From IMG/VR virus record IMGVR_UViG_3300046804_004875, positions 1 to 26,761 of that record: a DNA stretch of 26,761 nucleotides, one strand, 5' to 3'. The stretch is from a virus. Positions 1 through 7,318 of the stretch are shown here, one piece after another. The notes under the pieces are model-generated. The model was given only the letters and a program-made list of their open reading frames with translations. It was not told where the DNA came from and did no database searches. Each line of letters begins with the position of its first letter. Positions within the stretch are counted from its first letter, which is position 1. The translations under genes and the position numbers were made by a program.

Positions 1-1
1 T

Positions 2-1381
2 TCATTTACATTAGACAATGCAAAATTTTATAGAGGAAAGAGATACAAATACTGGAATGGTCAGATTAAACTTCTGAACATGAGAGACAACAGTTTGTAT
101 TGTGGATTACTTTATAGACTTACTGACTGGGCGGATAAACATAATTATACATGGGCATTTAAAGATAATAAATTTTATGGATTGCCTCATGAAGAAGATG
201 AACTAGTAACTCAAACTGGTGTTGAATTATTCATGAAGTCAATTCTTAAAGGTATTTCGCCCAGAGAATATCAAATTAAAGCGGTATTTGAAGCACTCCG
301 GTACAACAGAAAAACAATTGTATCTCCAACTTCAAGTGGCAAATCAGCTATCATATATTCAATTACTCGATATCACATTTCAAATAAAAGACGTGTATTG
401 ATTATTGTTCCATCTACCCAACTTGTAGAACAGATGTATAAGGACTTCTGGGAATACGGTTGGGATGTTGAATCAAAAGTTCATAAAATTTATAGTGGTT
501 ATGAACATCACACAGATAAATCTGTAGTTATATCCACTTGGCAAAGTTTACAGAATCATCATTCAAAATGGTTTGAACCATTTGATACTGTCATTGTAGA
601 TGAATGTCATTCGGCCAAAGCTTCCTCGTTGAAGAAAATAATGGAACAATGTAAAGATTCCAAATATCGATATGGTTTAACCGGAACACTCACAAACGGA
701 GATAATTCGTCTACTTGCAATAAATTAGTAATTGAAGGATTATTTGGACCAGTTTATCAGGTAATCAAGACAAAAGAACTAATGGATGCTGGTTATGTTG
801 CTAAGTTAAACACTCATGTCATAACACTGATACATCAGAAAAATAAATTTTACAATTATAATGATGAGATTGAATTTTTATGCCAATGTGAACCCAGAAA
901 TAAATTTTTATCTAAGTTAACTACGACACTCAAAGGAAATAATCTGATTCTTTTTTCTAGGGTTGAACAACATGGAATTCCACTATTCAATCTAATTAAA
1001 GAAATGACCGATAGACCAGTATATCTGATTTATGGCGGAGTTGACGTAGAGGATAGAGAAAAAGTTCGTGAAATTACAGAACGATCGAATGATGCAATTA
1101 TTGTGGCATCTTATGGAACTATGTCTACCGGTATTTCAATTAAAAGATTGAATAATATCATATTTGCTTCTCCATCTAAATCACGAATTAGAGTTCTACA
1201 ATCTATTGGTAGAGTACTTCGAAAGGCAATGGATAAAGACAAAGCAAATTTATATGATATATCAGATGATTTTCAGACCAATAATTACACACTAAAACAT
1301 CTAGAAGAAAGAGTTAAATTTTATATCTCTGAAGACTTTAATTACGATATACATAATATTAATTTACATTATGATAAATAA
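2..1381 (+). CDS. uvsW: UvsW-type DNA/RNA helicase, 5' end missing
   Basis: Superfamily 2 helicase; in T4, UvsW unwinds R-loops and branched DNA and helps switch from origin-dependent to recombination-dependent replication. The frame is open from base 2, before the first ATG at 80. The upstream residues (FYRGKRYKYWNGQIKLLN) match the N-terminal region of T4 UvsW (FRYGNWDGRIRLLD), so the gene runs off the left edge and 80 is an internal Met. Visible motifs are Walker A SPTSSGKSA (near nt 331), VDECH for the DEAD box (near 596), a motif III-like GLTGTL (near 675), VASYGTMSTGIS (near 1105) and motif VI QSIGRVLRK (near 1200). The C-terminus is intact. The stop codon TAA (1379-1381) is shared with a late promoter for the next gene. 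Identification is firm; only the N-terminus is unseen. Confidence 0.95.
   Translation, partial: SFTLDNAKFYRGKRYKYWNGQIKLLNMRDNSLYCGLLYRLTDWADKHNYTWAFKDNKFYGLPHEEDELVTQTGVELFMKSILKGISPREYQIKAVFEALRYNRKTIVSPTSSGKSAIIYSITRYHISNKRRVLIIVPSTQLVEQMYKDFWEYGWDVESKVHKIYSGYEHHTDKSVVISTWQSLQNHHSKWFEPFDTVIVDECHSAKASSLKKIMEQCKDSKYRYGLTGTLTNGDNSSTCNKLVIEGLFGPVYQVIKTKELMDAGYVAKLNTHVITLIHQKNKFYNYNDEIEFLCQCEPRNKFLSKLTTTLKGNNLILFSRVEQHGIPLFNLIKEMTDRPVYLIYGGVDVEDREKVREITERSNDAIIVASYGTMSTGISIKRLNNIIFASPSKSRIRVLQSIGRVLRKAMDKDKANLYDISDDFQTNNYTLKHLEERVKFYISEDFNYDIHNINLHYDK
1373..1380 (+). promoter_or_regulatory. Late promoter GATAAATA
   Basis: Match to the T4-like late -10 element NATAAATA. It lies across the last two codons and the stop of uvsW and ends 30 bases before the GTG of the 164-aa gene. 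Recognition by gp55 is inferred. Confidence 0.7.
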
Positions 1382-1410
1382 TTTAGTAATATTCCATCTG
1401 GAGTTATGTC

Positions 1411-1905
1411 GTGGATAATTATTCCAATTTTTTAATTGAGAGTGCTGTTAATAGCATCTCTTATCATCAAGAAGTTGATAAGATGTTTGATTTAAACAAT
1501 CAAACTATTTCAGAGGGTGCCGATGAAGAATATCGTAATCGTCTGAAGAAAGGACAGGATTACGAACAAGCTCAAAGAGCTGGTTCCGAAATGAAAGCCA
1601 AAGAACTGAAGTCTAAGTTGGGTAAAGGTGGTCTTGGTCATAGTGCATATGGTGTTGCCAACTATGAAAACAAAGACCGTCAAAAGGATGCTCAAACACT
1701 AAGAAGTATTCGTGATGTCCGTAAAGAAGCTCCTGGCATGACTTCTCGTCAACGTAGAATTAAAGAACTGAGTGCCAAGTATCAGAAAGAAGAATACTTC
1801 ATGGAAATGCTTGCCATTCTAGAAGAAGCCGGTTATCTAGAAACTCAAGAAGATTTTCTAGGTCTTGCTGAAGCAGCTTTAAGTAAGAGAGAATCAAGAA
1901 TTTAA
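1411..1905 (+). CDS. Late protein with capsid-targeting-like N-terminus, function unknown
   Basis: 164 aa, charged and probably helical. The start is GTG at 1411, with CTGGAG at 1398-1403 as ribosome binding site; the nearby ATG at 1406 is in another frame and stops after nine codons. The first residues (MDNYSNFLIESAV) closely resemble the capsid-targeting sequence of T4 internal protein III (MKTYQEFIAEARV), including an L-x-E triplet after which a T4 gp21-type prohead protease would cut. This suggests, by inference, a protein packed inside the head. The middle is rich in Lys, Arg and Gln (about residues 40-125) and the C-terminus is acidic (about 126-155). It is preceded by a late promoter and followed by a terminator, so it is a single-gene late unit. 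I recognise no enzymatic domain. Confidence 0.8.
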   Translation: MDNYSNFLIESAVNSISYHQEVDKMFDLNNQTISEGADEEYRNRLKKGQDYEQAQRAGSEMKAKELKSKLGKGGLGHSAYGVANYENKDRQKDAQTLRSIRDVRKEAPGMTSRQRRIKELSAKYQKEEYFMEMLAILEEAGYLETQEDFLGLAEAALSKRESRI

Positions 1906-1910
1906 TTAAA

Positions 1911-1936
1911 AAAGAGGAACTTATAAGTTCCTCTTT
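1911..1936. terminator. Palindromic terminator after the 164-aa gene
   Basis: Perfect inverted repeat, AAAGAGGAACTTA followed by TAAGTTCCTCTTT, flanked by an A-run and a T-run. It should work on both strands. The next late promoter starts 4 bases later. Confidence 0.85.
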
Positions 1937-1940
1937 TTCT

Positions 1941-1948
1941 TATAAATA
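1941..1948 (+). promoter_or_regulatory. Late promoter TATAAATA
   Basis: Exact T4 late consensus TATAAATA just after a terminator, ending 23 bases before the ATG at 1972. Confidence 0.85.
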
Positions 1949-1971
1949 AGGTATCCATTAAGATATAATTT

Positions 1972-2397
1972 ATGATGAATAAAAATATAGGTTTTATAGC
2001 AACTGTAAAACTTACTACTGGTGAAGAAGTTTTAGCTCATGTTATCGAAACATATGAAGGTGGATTAGAATATTTTTTCATGAGGAATCCAATTACATTT
2101 CGTGAACAGAGTGTTATGCTTGATGGTAAGATTGGAATTGCTTTACAGCCAGTAAAATTCTTAGAATTCTCTACCGACGACGTTGTTCTTATTCCAAAAA
2201 ATCAAGTTGTAGCAATGTCCGAATTATCTAAACATGGTGAAGATTTCTATAAAAAATCCGTAATGTTAGCAAAAGCTTCTTCTCCAATTAAAAAAATATC
2301 AGATAGTAAAGATAATAGTGCTTTTATTGGCAATATTGAAGAGACCAGAAAAACACTCGAAGATTTATATAAATCAAATTCTGAAGAAGATAACTAA
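1972..2397 (+). CDS. Sm-like (LSM fold) small phage protein
   Basis: 141 aa. The first 70 residues read like an Sm/LSM beta-barrel: a strand with VKLTTGEEVLAHVIE, then a turn, then strands YFFMRNPITF and KIGIALQPVKFLEF. That fold is seen in Hfq and Sm RNA-binding proteins and in small phage proteins near gene 55. The remaining 70 residues are a charged, probably helical or disordered tail. Two Met codons stand at 1972 and 1975 and either could be used; no strong ribosome binding site is visible. The gene has its own consensus late promoter and terminator, so it is a one-gene late unit. RNA binding is an inference from the fold; a structural role cannot be excluded. Confidence 0.75.
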   Translation: MMNKNIGFIATVKLTTGEEVLAHVIETYEGGLEYFFMRNPITFREQSVMLDGKIGIALQPVKFLEFSTDDVVLIPKNQVVAMSELSKHGEDFYKKSVMLAKASSPIKKISDSKDNSAFIGNIEETRKTLEDLYKSNSEEDN

Positions 2398-2403
2398 TAA
2401 AAT

Positions 2404-2425
2404 AAGGAGGTAGTACTACCTCCTT
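2404..2425. terminator. Palindromic terminator after the Sm-like gene
   Basis: AAGGAGGTAGT followed by its exact reverse complement ACTACCTCCTT, then TTATT. The AAGGAGG arm resembles a ribosome binding site but no start codon follows at a usable distance. Confidence 0.8.
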
Positions 2426-2449
2426 TATTCTTTAGGGTTAATTAAGTAA

Positions 2450-2545
2450 TTAAAGATCTAAAGCAATCTTCATTGGGACATTATGATCATCATCATTAAT
2501 GGAGTAAGTGTCAAGTAATGTGTAATAAATATTAATATTTGACAT
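2450..2545 (-). CDS. Possible 31-aa peptide, unknown
   Basis: A short open frame on the minus strand starts with ATG at 2545-2543 and ends with TAA at 2452-2450. It encodes MSNINIYYTLLDTYS and then an acidic INDDDHNVP stretch, ending MKIALDL. An in-frame TAA lies directly before the ATG, so it cannot be longer. It fills most of the otherwise empty 197-base gap between the Sm-like gene and gene 55, and the palindrome at 2404-2425 would terminate it. There is no good ribosome binding site and its start overlaps the -35 box of the gene 55 promoter. It may be real or chance. Confidence 0.25.
   Translation of the reverse strand: MSNINIYYTLLDTYSINDDDHNVPMKIALDL
2524..2531 (+). promoter_or_regulatory. 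Possible late promoter AATAAATA upstream of gene 55
   Basis: Matches NATAAATA but ends 63 bases before the gene 55 start, unlike the 23-30 base spacing of the other late promoters here. It may be a chance match in AT-rich DNA. Confidence 0.3.
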
Positions 2546-2567
2546 TTACTTCAATAAATTCTATAAT
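2539..2567 (+). promoter_or_regulatory. Consensus sigma-70 (early) promoter for gene 55
   Basis: TTGACA at 2539-2544, a spacer of exactly 17 bases, and TATAAT at 2562-2567: both boxes are perfect consensus. The start of transcription should be near 2574, about 20 bases before the ATG of gene 55. This implies early transcription by the unmodified host polymerase. Confidence 0.85.
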
Positions 2568-2594
2568 GTAAAGGAAGTTTATTTAATTCTAACT

Positions 2595-3077
2595 ATGACA
2601 AATTCTCGTAAAAAGAATCATTTTGTTGATGCTAAGAAGTTCTATGATGCGATGTGTGAGTATCGCCGCCAGTGTGACCTGGCATCCGCCCAGGAACTGC
2701 CTAGACCACGAATACCGAATTATATAGGAGAGTGTTTTCTGAAGATTGCCACTCATTTGGCGCATCGTCCAAACTTCTCCAATTATGTTTTTGTGGAAGA
2801 GATGATATCAGATGCAATTGAGTCTATGATTGTTTATTGTCATAACTTCGACCCAACCAAGACCAAATCGGCATTTGCTTATTTCACACAAATTTCTTGG
2901 TATTCTTTCTTACGTAGAATCGAGAGAGAAAAGAAACAACTTGCAGTCTTTGATAAGATGGTTGAAAAGAGTTCATATTCAACATTCTTTGATGGGGATA
3001 TTAGTGGTACTTTAGAACTTGCACAATATGAACAACTTAAGTCAACTTTAGACATTAAACGTAGAAATGGTAAGTAA
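2595..3077 (+). CDS. 55: Late-transcription sigma factor gp55
   Basis: 160 aa; T4 gp55 is 185 aa. It replaces the host sigma factor on RNA polymerase and recognises the NATAAATA late promoters found throughout this window. The diagnostic core runs from about residue 40 to 115: PNYIGECFLKIATHLAHR, then VFVEEMISDAIES, then HNFDPTKTKSAFAYFTQ and SFLRRIEREKKQ. This matches the T4 protein and corresponds to the sigma region 2 that binds the -10 element and the polymerase coiled coil. The ATG follows ATTCTAACT, a sequence also found directly before gene 47, with no clear Shine-Dalgarno site. The TAA stop is the first three bases of TAATAAATA, the late promoter of the next gene. Confidence 0.95.
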   Translation: MTNSRKKNHFVDAKKFYDAMCEYRRQCDLASAQELPRPRIPNYIGECFLKIATHLAHRPNFSNYVFVEEMISDAIESMIVYCHNFDPTKTKSAFAYFTQISWYSFLRRIEREKKQLAVFDKMVEKSSYSTFFDGDISGTLELAQYEQLKSTLDIKRRNGK

Positions 3078-3083
3078 TAAATA
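3076..3083 (+). promoter_or_regulatory. Late promoter AATAAATA
   Basis: NATAAATA element that begins inside the gene 55 stop codon (TAA at 3075-3077). It ends 25 bases before ATG 3109 but only 13 before ATG 3097, which favours the later start. Confidence 0.75.
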
Positions 3084-3108
3084 CTTCAGAAAATAGATGG
3101 ATAATATT

Positions 3109-5883
3109 ATGTTGAAATTTTCTGAATATCTAAAGTTACTAGACGAAGCGGTAACCGAAAGGAGAAAGATTAGTCGTAGTCCTGCAGAACTTTCTCCCGC
3201 CGATGCAAGACGGTTATTAACTAAGGGGATAGACCCAACTGACCCAGAAGCAAGAGGTGTTAGACCTGAACCTGTACCAACATCTCCGTATTATCAAAAA
3301 AAGACTGGTAAGGTGGAACAACCTAAACAGGAAACACCACAGTCTTTTTCTGATAGAGTGAACCAAAACATCGAAAAGGCAAAATCTGAAACTGGACCAA
3401 AAACAGTTCCTCCTGCTGCTAGAGCACTACAGGCAAAACAAGACCAAGAAGACAAAGAATCAGTACAACAAGTTAGCGGTACTACACATGTGCCTGGTAG
3501 TGCCCTTGATGCAACTAACTATATCAGTAAAGAAGGTAAGTCCTTAGTTGCAATCGATAAAGAAGCAGAAAATCAACCAGATGAAGCTGAAAGAGACATG
3601 GGAATGTCTCCCGAAGTTAATTCTGGTAGTACTCAAGAACCAGATTTTATTGACCAATTATCTGCAGCAGCTGCCCAAGAAAATGAACCCGAGACACAAC
3701 AACCTGTTGGGCCCGAGGGGGTTCCTCCTGAACAACAGGTTGTTAAGTCATTTGATGACTCTGGTAATCAAGTAGACCAAACCGGCCAAGTTGTTTATGG
3801 AAAATTTGGTGCAAATTTTAATCCAATTGATTATGATATTAGTACTCTTCAGTCAGACCAAGATTGGGAAGATTATTATACAGAACAAAATAAGTGGACA
3901 GATAATAGTATTAATCAGTTCATTCGTGAAAATAATCTAAATCCAGAAAATGACCAAGACCGACTAAGAATTAATCAACAATATCAAGAGATTGACCAAA
4001 GTATCAGAAACAAGGTCAATAGTCATATTAATTCTCAAATTGATAATTATATCAAAGAGAATAATATTGACACCACTCAACCAGAAGGTGTAAGACAAGT
4101 TAAGTCACAACGAATTAATCTAGATAATCAACAAATTACACTAAGACATAAGTCTACGTCGGCGATCAGACCAACATCTGTATATACTCCAAATCAGGAC
4201 ACTAGTGATACTGGATTGAGAACCAATGAGAAAGGAGAATCCTATATTCCCTACTCTGGCAGTGCAGAACAAAACAAATATGGTAAACTAGAGTATGATA
4301 GAGATTCTACTCTGAATAGATTTGGTCCAGTAAAGACAAAACAAATTGAAGCCGTATTTGAACTACTTAATCGATTCATTATTCCCGGCCAACCCGGTGA
4401 TAGAAAGTCTAAAGTTGCGGCTATTAAGTCATCTTGGGATTTGGACCAGAATTACGGTACCAGTAATCCCAATTATAATATTGTTAAGTCAATCTCCGAT
4501 TACTTTGAAAAGAATCCAAAACTACTTGAATTAATTCAAAGAGATTCAGATTCCAGTTTAATTAAACCAAAAGTTAACAAAAGAACTGGCAAGCCATCCA
4601 AGGCAATGGATGATACCAGAAGTAAGTCAGATGGTAATTACCTTTCAGTAGAAACTGTAGATGCCATACGTGATTCTATTTTAGACTCAAATTACATTGA
4701 CTGGACTCCAGAGATGACTAACTATGTCTTCTCTCACTTGCCTAGTCATCTTCGGTCATCACTTTCTGGTAGTGGTGCTTCACAACGTAATACATATCAT
4801 CCCAGAGAAGATGGTACAGTTATTGGTGATGTAGCTGATGCTAAGAAGAATGACCCACGAGGAGCAGCGTTCCTTCATGCTTGGATTAAACAAGGTGGAA
4901 GAGATGCTTACTCGGGTTCTGATATAATTTCTCCGTTATCAATGGACTGGGAACACACAGTTCCTCAACAGACAGCGGATGATGGTGTATATACTGATGA
5001 CCCACAACGTATGGTATTGGCTTCCAAAAATGCCAATCTAAGTCGGAGTGCTACTAGATTATATGATTGGATTCAGGGCAGAAAGAAAGTAACTGACCAA
5101 GGTGAAGATGCTTTCAATCGTCAGATTGAAACAGCTGTTAAATCGGGAGGCGGTAAAGATTCATATAAAGAAATTCTTGGATATAAACCAAAACTGGTAG
5201 GTGGAAAAGTTTCCAAGAAGTCAATGGATTTTGAACCGGAAACTTTCAGAAACTTTCAATCACAATTCATCCAGCCAGATACAACTGGTAAAGATAATTT
5301 AGATAGTGTTCCCAGAGCAATTGCACAACAATATGGTATTGTTCCCGGTGATGCTAGAAAGTACTATGTACGAGCTGCAATGTTTGATTTGGTTAATAAT
5401 AAAATCAAACAGAACGGAAATTTCCCAGAAGGATTCCCACAATTCGACGGCGCCGTTACGTTACAGAGACCACATAGAGCCGGTGGAGATTATCCACCAT
5501 CCAAGGCTCTGAGTAATTATATTCATAGTACAATGTTTGACCCAGACCCAGAAACACAACGTAAAGGTGCAAAGGATATGGGTACTTACATCAACTCTTG
5601 GAATGATTTCATCAAAACGGGTGATATTCAATCTCATTACAATACTGTTCTGAAGATTGCATCTGATATTTCATCAGACCCCAAATATGGACCATCTGAT
5701 GCTGCTAATTTTGTTTATGGCGAGACTCAATATCTGTTAGACCATTACAATAAACCTGCTGTTAGGTCATATATTGGTAAAGATAAGTTTGATGATTCTA
5801 TGGAAAAGTCAATTACTAGTAAGATGCAAGAAGTGATGGACGCCTTAAATAATAATCAAAATATAGTTTCTTTCTTGAAGTAA
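3109..5883 (+). CDS. Large late protein with HNH-like nuclease region and capsid-targeting-like N-terminus
   Basis: 924 aa from ATG 3109 (an in-frame ATG at 3097 would give 928). The later start is preferred because it restores the usual promoter-to-start distance. It then begins MLKFSEYLKLLDEA, close to the T4 internal-protein targeting peptide MKTYQEFIAEA, with LDE as a possible gp21-type cleavage site. Residues about 20-230 are rich in Pro, Gln, Glu and Ser and look disordered. Residues about 575-660 (numbered from 3109) look like an HNH endonuclease: DAYSGSDI, then MDWEHTVPQ with the likely catalytic His, then DDPQRMVLASKNANLSRS; compare the YTG-(x)n-DHIVP-(x)n-N-(x)n-N-K pattern of HNH enzymes. 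No zinc-binding cysteines are seen. The rest is unrecognised. A head-internal nuclease delivered with the DNA is an inference; a processing or structural role is possible. Confidence 0.8.
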   Translation: MLKFSEYLKLLDEAVTERRKISRSPAELSPADARRLLTKGIDPTDPEARGVRPEPVPTSPYYQKKTGKVEQPKQETPQSFSDRVNQNIEKAKSETGPKTVPPAARALQAKQDQEDKESVQQVSGTTHVPGSALDATNYISKEGKSLVAIDKEAENQPDEAERDMGMSPEVNSGSTQEPDFIDQLSAAAAQENEPETQQPVGPEGVPPEQQVVKSFDDSGNQVDQTGQVVYGKFGANFNPIDYDISTLQSDQDWEDYYTEQNKWTDNSINQFIRENNLNPENDQDRLRINQQYQEIDQSIRNKVNSHINSQIDNYIKENNIDTTQPEGVRQVKSQRINLDNQQITLRHKSTSAIRPTSVYTPNQDTSDTGLRTNEKGESYIPYSGSAEQNKYGKLEYDRDSTLNRFGPVKTKQIEAVFELLNRFIIPGQPGDRKSKVAAIKSSWDLDQNYGTSNPNYNIVKSISDYFEKNPKLLELIQRDSDSSLIKPKVNKRTGKPSKAMDDTRSKSDGNYLSVETVDAIRDSILDSNYIDWTPEMTNYVFSHLPSHLRSSLSGSGASQRNTYHPREDGTVIGDVADAKKNDPRGAAFLHAWIKQGGRDAYSGSDIISPLSMDWEHTVPQQTADDGVYTDDPQRMVLASKNANLSRSATRLYDWIQGRKKVTDQGEDAFNRQIETAVKSGGGKDSYKEILGYKPKLVGGKVSKKSMDFEPETFRNFQSQFIQPDTTGKDNLDSVPRAIAQQYGIVPGDARKYYVRAAMFDLVNNKIKQNGNFPEGFPQFDGAVTLQRPHRAGGDYPPSKALSNYIHSTMFDPDPETQRKGAKDMGTYINSWNDFIKTGDIQSHYNTVLKIASDISSDPKYGPSDAANFVYGETQYLLDHYNKPAVRSYIGKDKFDDSMEKSITSKMQEVMDALNNNQNIVSFLK

Positions 5884-5892
5884 GGTAAAAAT

Positions 5893-6207
5893 ATGAATTT
5901 TAATGAACTAAGAAATCAATGGGTGAAAATTTACCAATCATACGTTGACGGTGAACTGGAAGATGTTGATTCTCCATTTACAGAAGAACAATTAATGGAT
6001 GTCGATATTCAAGAAGGTGTATTGCAAGATGTTTTTCTACCATATTATCAGGAAGGTGGGGTCATCGAACCAAATGATGAAGACCTATATAGTGATATCG
6101 AACAGTATTGGGTAATGAATATTGGAGAAAGTTCCAGTGAAAATGTGAATGAGGAAAATGACTGGTATCAAGATGTCCTCTTTGTAGAAAAGTTCGGACG
6201 TAGATAA
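5893..6207 (+). CDS. Small acidic protein, function unknown
   Basis: 104 aa, strongly acidic, starting MNFNELRNQW and rich in Asp and Glu throughout, with aromatic residues (YYQEGG, QYWVMN, DWYQDVLF). It follows the 924-aa gene by 9 bases (AAGTAAGG upstream) and is closed by a terminator, so it is the last gene of that late unit. No motif or family is recognised. An acidic partner for a basic or DNA-binding protein is conceivable but not supported by anything specific. Confidence 0.75.
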   Translation: MNFNELRNQWVKIYQSYVDGELEDVDSPFTEEQLMDVDIQEGVLQDVFLPYYQEGGVIEPNDEDLYSDIEQYWVMNIGESSSENVNEENDWYQDVLFVEKFGRR

Positions 6208-6210
6208 ATT

Positions 6211-6242
6211 AAAAGAGGAGGTTGACTTGACCTCCTTTTTTT
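6211..6242. terminator. Terminator before gene 47
   Basis: Stem AGGAGGT / ACCTCCT with loop TGACTTG, flanked by an A-run and a run of eight T (6235-6242). Confidence 0.8.
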
Positions 6243-6259
6243 GTTAAAATAATAGGGAC

Positions 6260-6265
6260 TATAAT
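6260..6265 (+). promoter_or_regulatory. Early promoter -10 box TATAAT before gene 47
   Basis: Perfect TATAAT between the terminator and the gene 47 ATG. There is no good -35 at 17 bases (TTTTTT); TTGTTA lies too close. Transcription would start near 6272, leaving a leader of only about 6 bases. Confidence 0.5.
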
Positions 6266-6277
6266 CTGATTCTAACT

Positions 6278-7318
6278 ATGTCTAAAGTTGTTTTAATTAC
6301 AGACCTTCACGTTGGATGTCGTAAAGGTAATCGAAGTTATCATAACTTCTTTGCTAAGTTTTATGATAATGTTCTATTCCCATATATGGATGAAAACAAT
6401 ATCAAGAATCTCATCTGTCTTGGTGATACATTTGATGTCCGTAAAGGAATTGATTATTGGTCACTTCAATGGGGACGTGAACATCTATTTGACCAACTTG
6501 AGAATCGTCAAATTGAATCACATTTCATAGTTGGGAATCATGATATCTTTTTACGTAATTCTACTGAAATTAACTCTGTTGGTCTTCTTCTGAAAGACTA
6601 CCAGCACATTCATACATACGAAACTCCACAAGAAGTAATGATTGATAATCAATCTTTTCTTTTTATTCCGTGGATTTGTGAGTATACACAAGAAGAAACA
6701 GAAAAGTTAATTCAACAAACTTCATCTGAAGTTGTATTTGGTCACTTAGAAATTAAAGGATTTGAGGCTCACCCTGGATTTGTTTGTGACCACGGTACAG
6801 ATAAATCAATGTTTTCGAAATTTAAGAAAGTTTTCTCAGGTCACTTTCACTGTAAATCTTCACAGGGTAATATCACTTATCTTGGTAACGTGTATCAAAT
6901 GTATTGGAATGACTACGGAGACACTAGAGGATTTCACGTATTTGACACAGAGACATATGAGATTGAATTTGTACCCAATCCATATAATCTATTCACAAAA
7001 GTGTATTACGATGAAGATAATTTAGTTAAATTTGATAGTTCTCTGTATTCCGATAAATATGTGAAAATTATTATCGAGAATCGTAAGTCACAGAAAAAAT
7101 TTAATGATTACCTTTCCAAGGTATATGACTGTGGTGTACTTGATGTAAAGGTAATTGAAAACTTTGACCTAACTGTAAATAATACAGATTCCATCGAAGT
7201 ACAAGATACTCTTACTATTCTGTCCGAATTTATTCAGAATCTGGAAACGGATAGAGATAAAAATTCAATATTTAATATTGTTAAAAGTTTATATACAGAA
7301 GCTCAGGAATTATCATGA
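6278..7318 (+). CDS. 47: Recombination endonuclease subunit gp47 (SbcD/Mre11 family)
   Basis: 346 aa, like T4 gp47 (339 aa). It is the manganese-dependent nuclease subunit that, with gp46, resects DNA ends for recombination-dependent replication and repair. The calcineurin-like phosphoesterase motifs appear in order: TDLHVG (residues 7-12), LGDTFDVRKG (near 47), VGNHDIF (near 86), FGHLE (near 150) and SGHFHC (near 186). It starts 13 bases after a TATAAT box, with the same ATTCTAACTATG initiation context as gene 55. It overlaps the next gene by four bases (ATGA), so the 47-DUF3110-46 genes form a translationally coupled early or middle operon. Confidence 0.95.
   Translation: MSKVVLITDLHVGCRKGNRSYHNFFAKFYDNVLFPYMDENNIKNLICLGDTFDVRKGIDYWSLQWGREHLFDQLENRQIESHFIVGNHDIFLRNSTEINSVGLLLKDYQHIHTYETPQEVMIDNQSFLFIPWICEYTQEETEKLIQQTSSEVVFGHLEIKGFEAHPGFVCDHGTDKSMFSKFKKVFSGHFHCKSSQGNITYLGNVYQMYWNDYGDTRGFHVFDTETYEIEFVPNPYNLFTKVYYDEDNLVKFDSSLYSDKYVKIIIENRKSQKKFNDYLSKVYDCGVLDVKVIENFDLTVNNTDSIEVQDTLTILSEFIQNLETDRDKNSIFNIVKSLYTEAQELS

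Noticed and set aside
80-82. ATG 80 as the start of the helicase
   Set aside because: The frame is open to base 2 and the upstream residues match the UvsW N-terminal region, so the gene begins outside the window.
1406-1435. ATG 1406 as the start of the gene after uvsW
   Set aside because: It is in another frame and reaches a stop after nine codons; GTG 1411 gives the long frame.
2404-2410. AAGGAGG as a ribosome binding site
   Set aside because: It is one arm of a perfect palindrome followed by T residues, and no start codon lies 5-10 bases downstream.
3097-3099. ATG 3097 as the start of the HNH-like protein
   Set aside because: It would leave a leader of about 8 bases after the late promoter, against 23-31 bases from promoter to start elsewhere; ATG 3109 fits. 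Not fully excluded.
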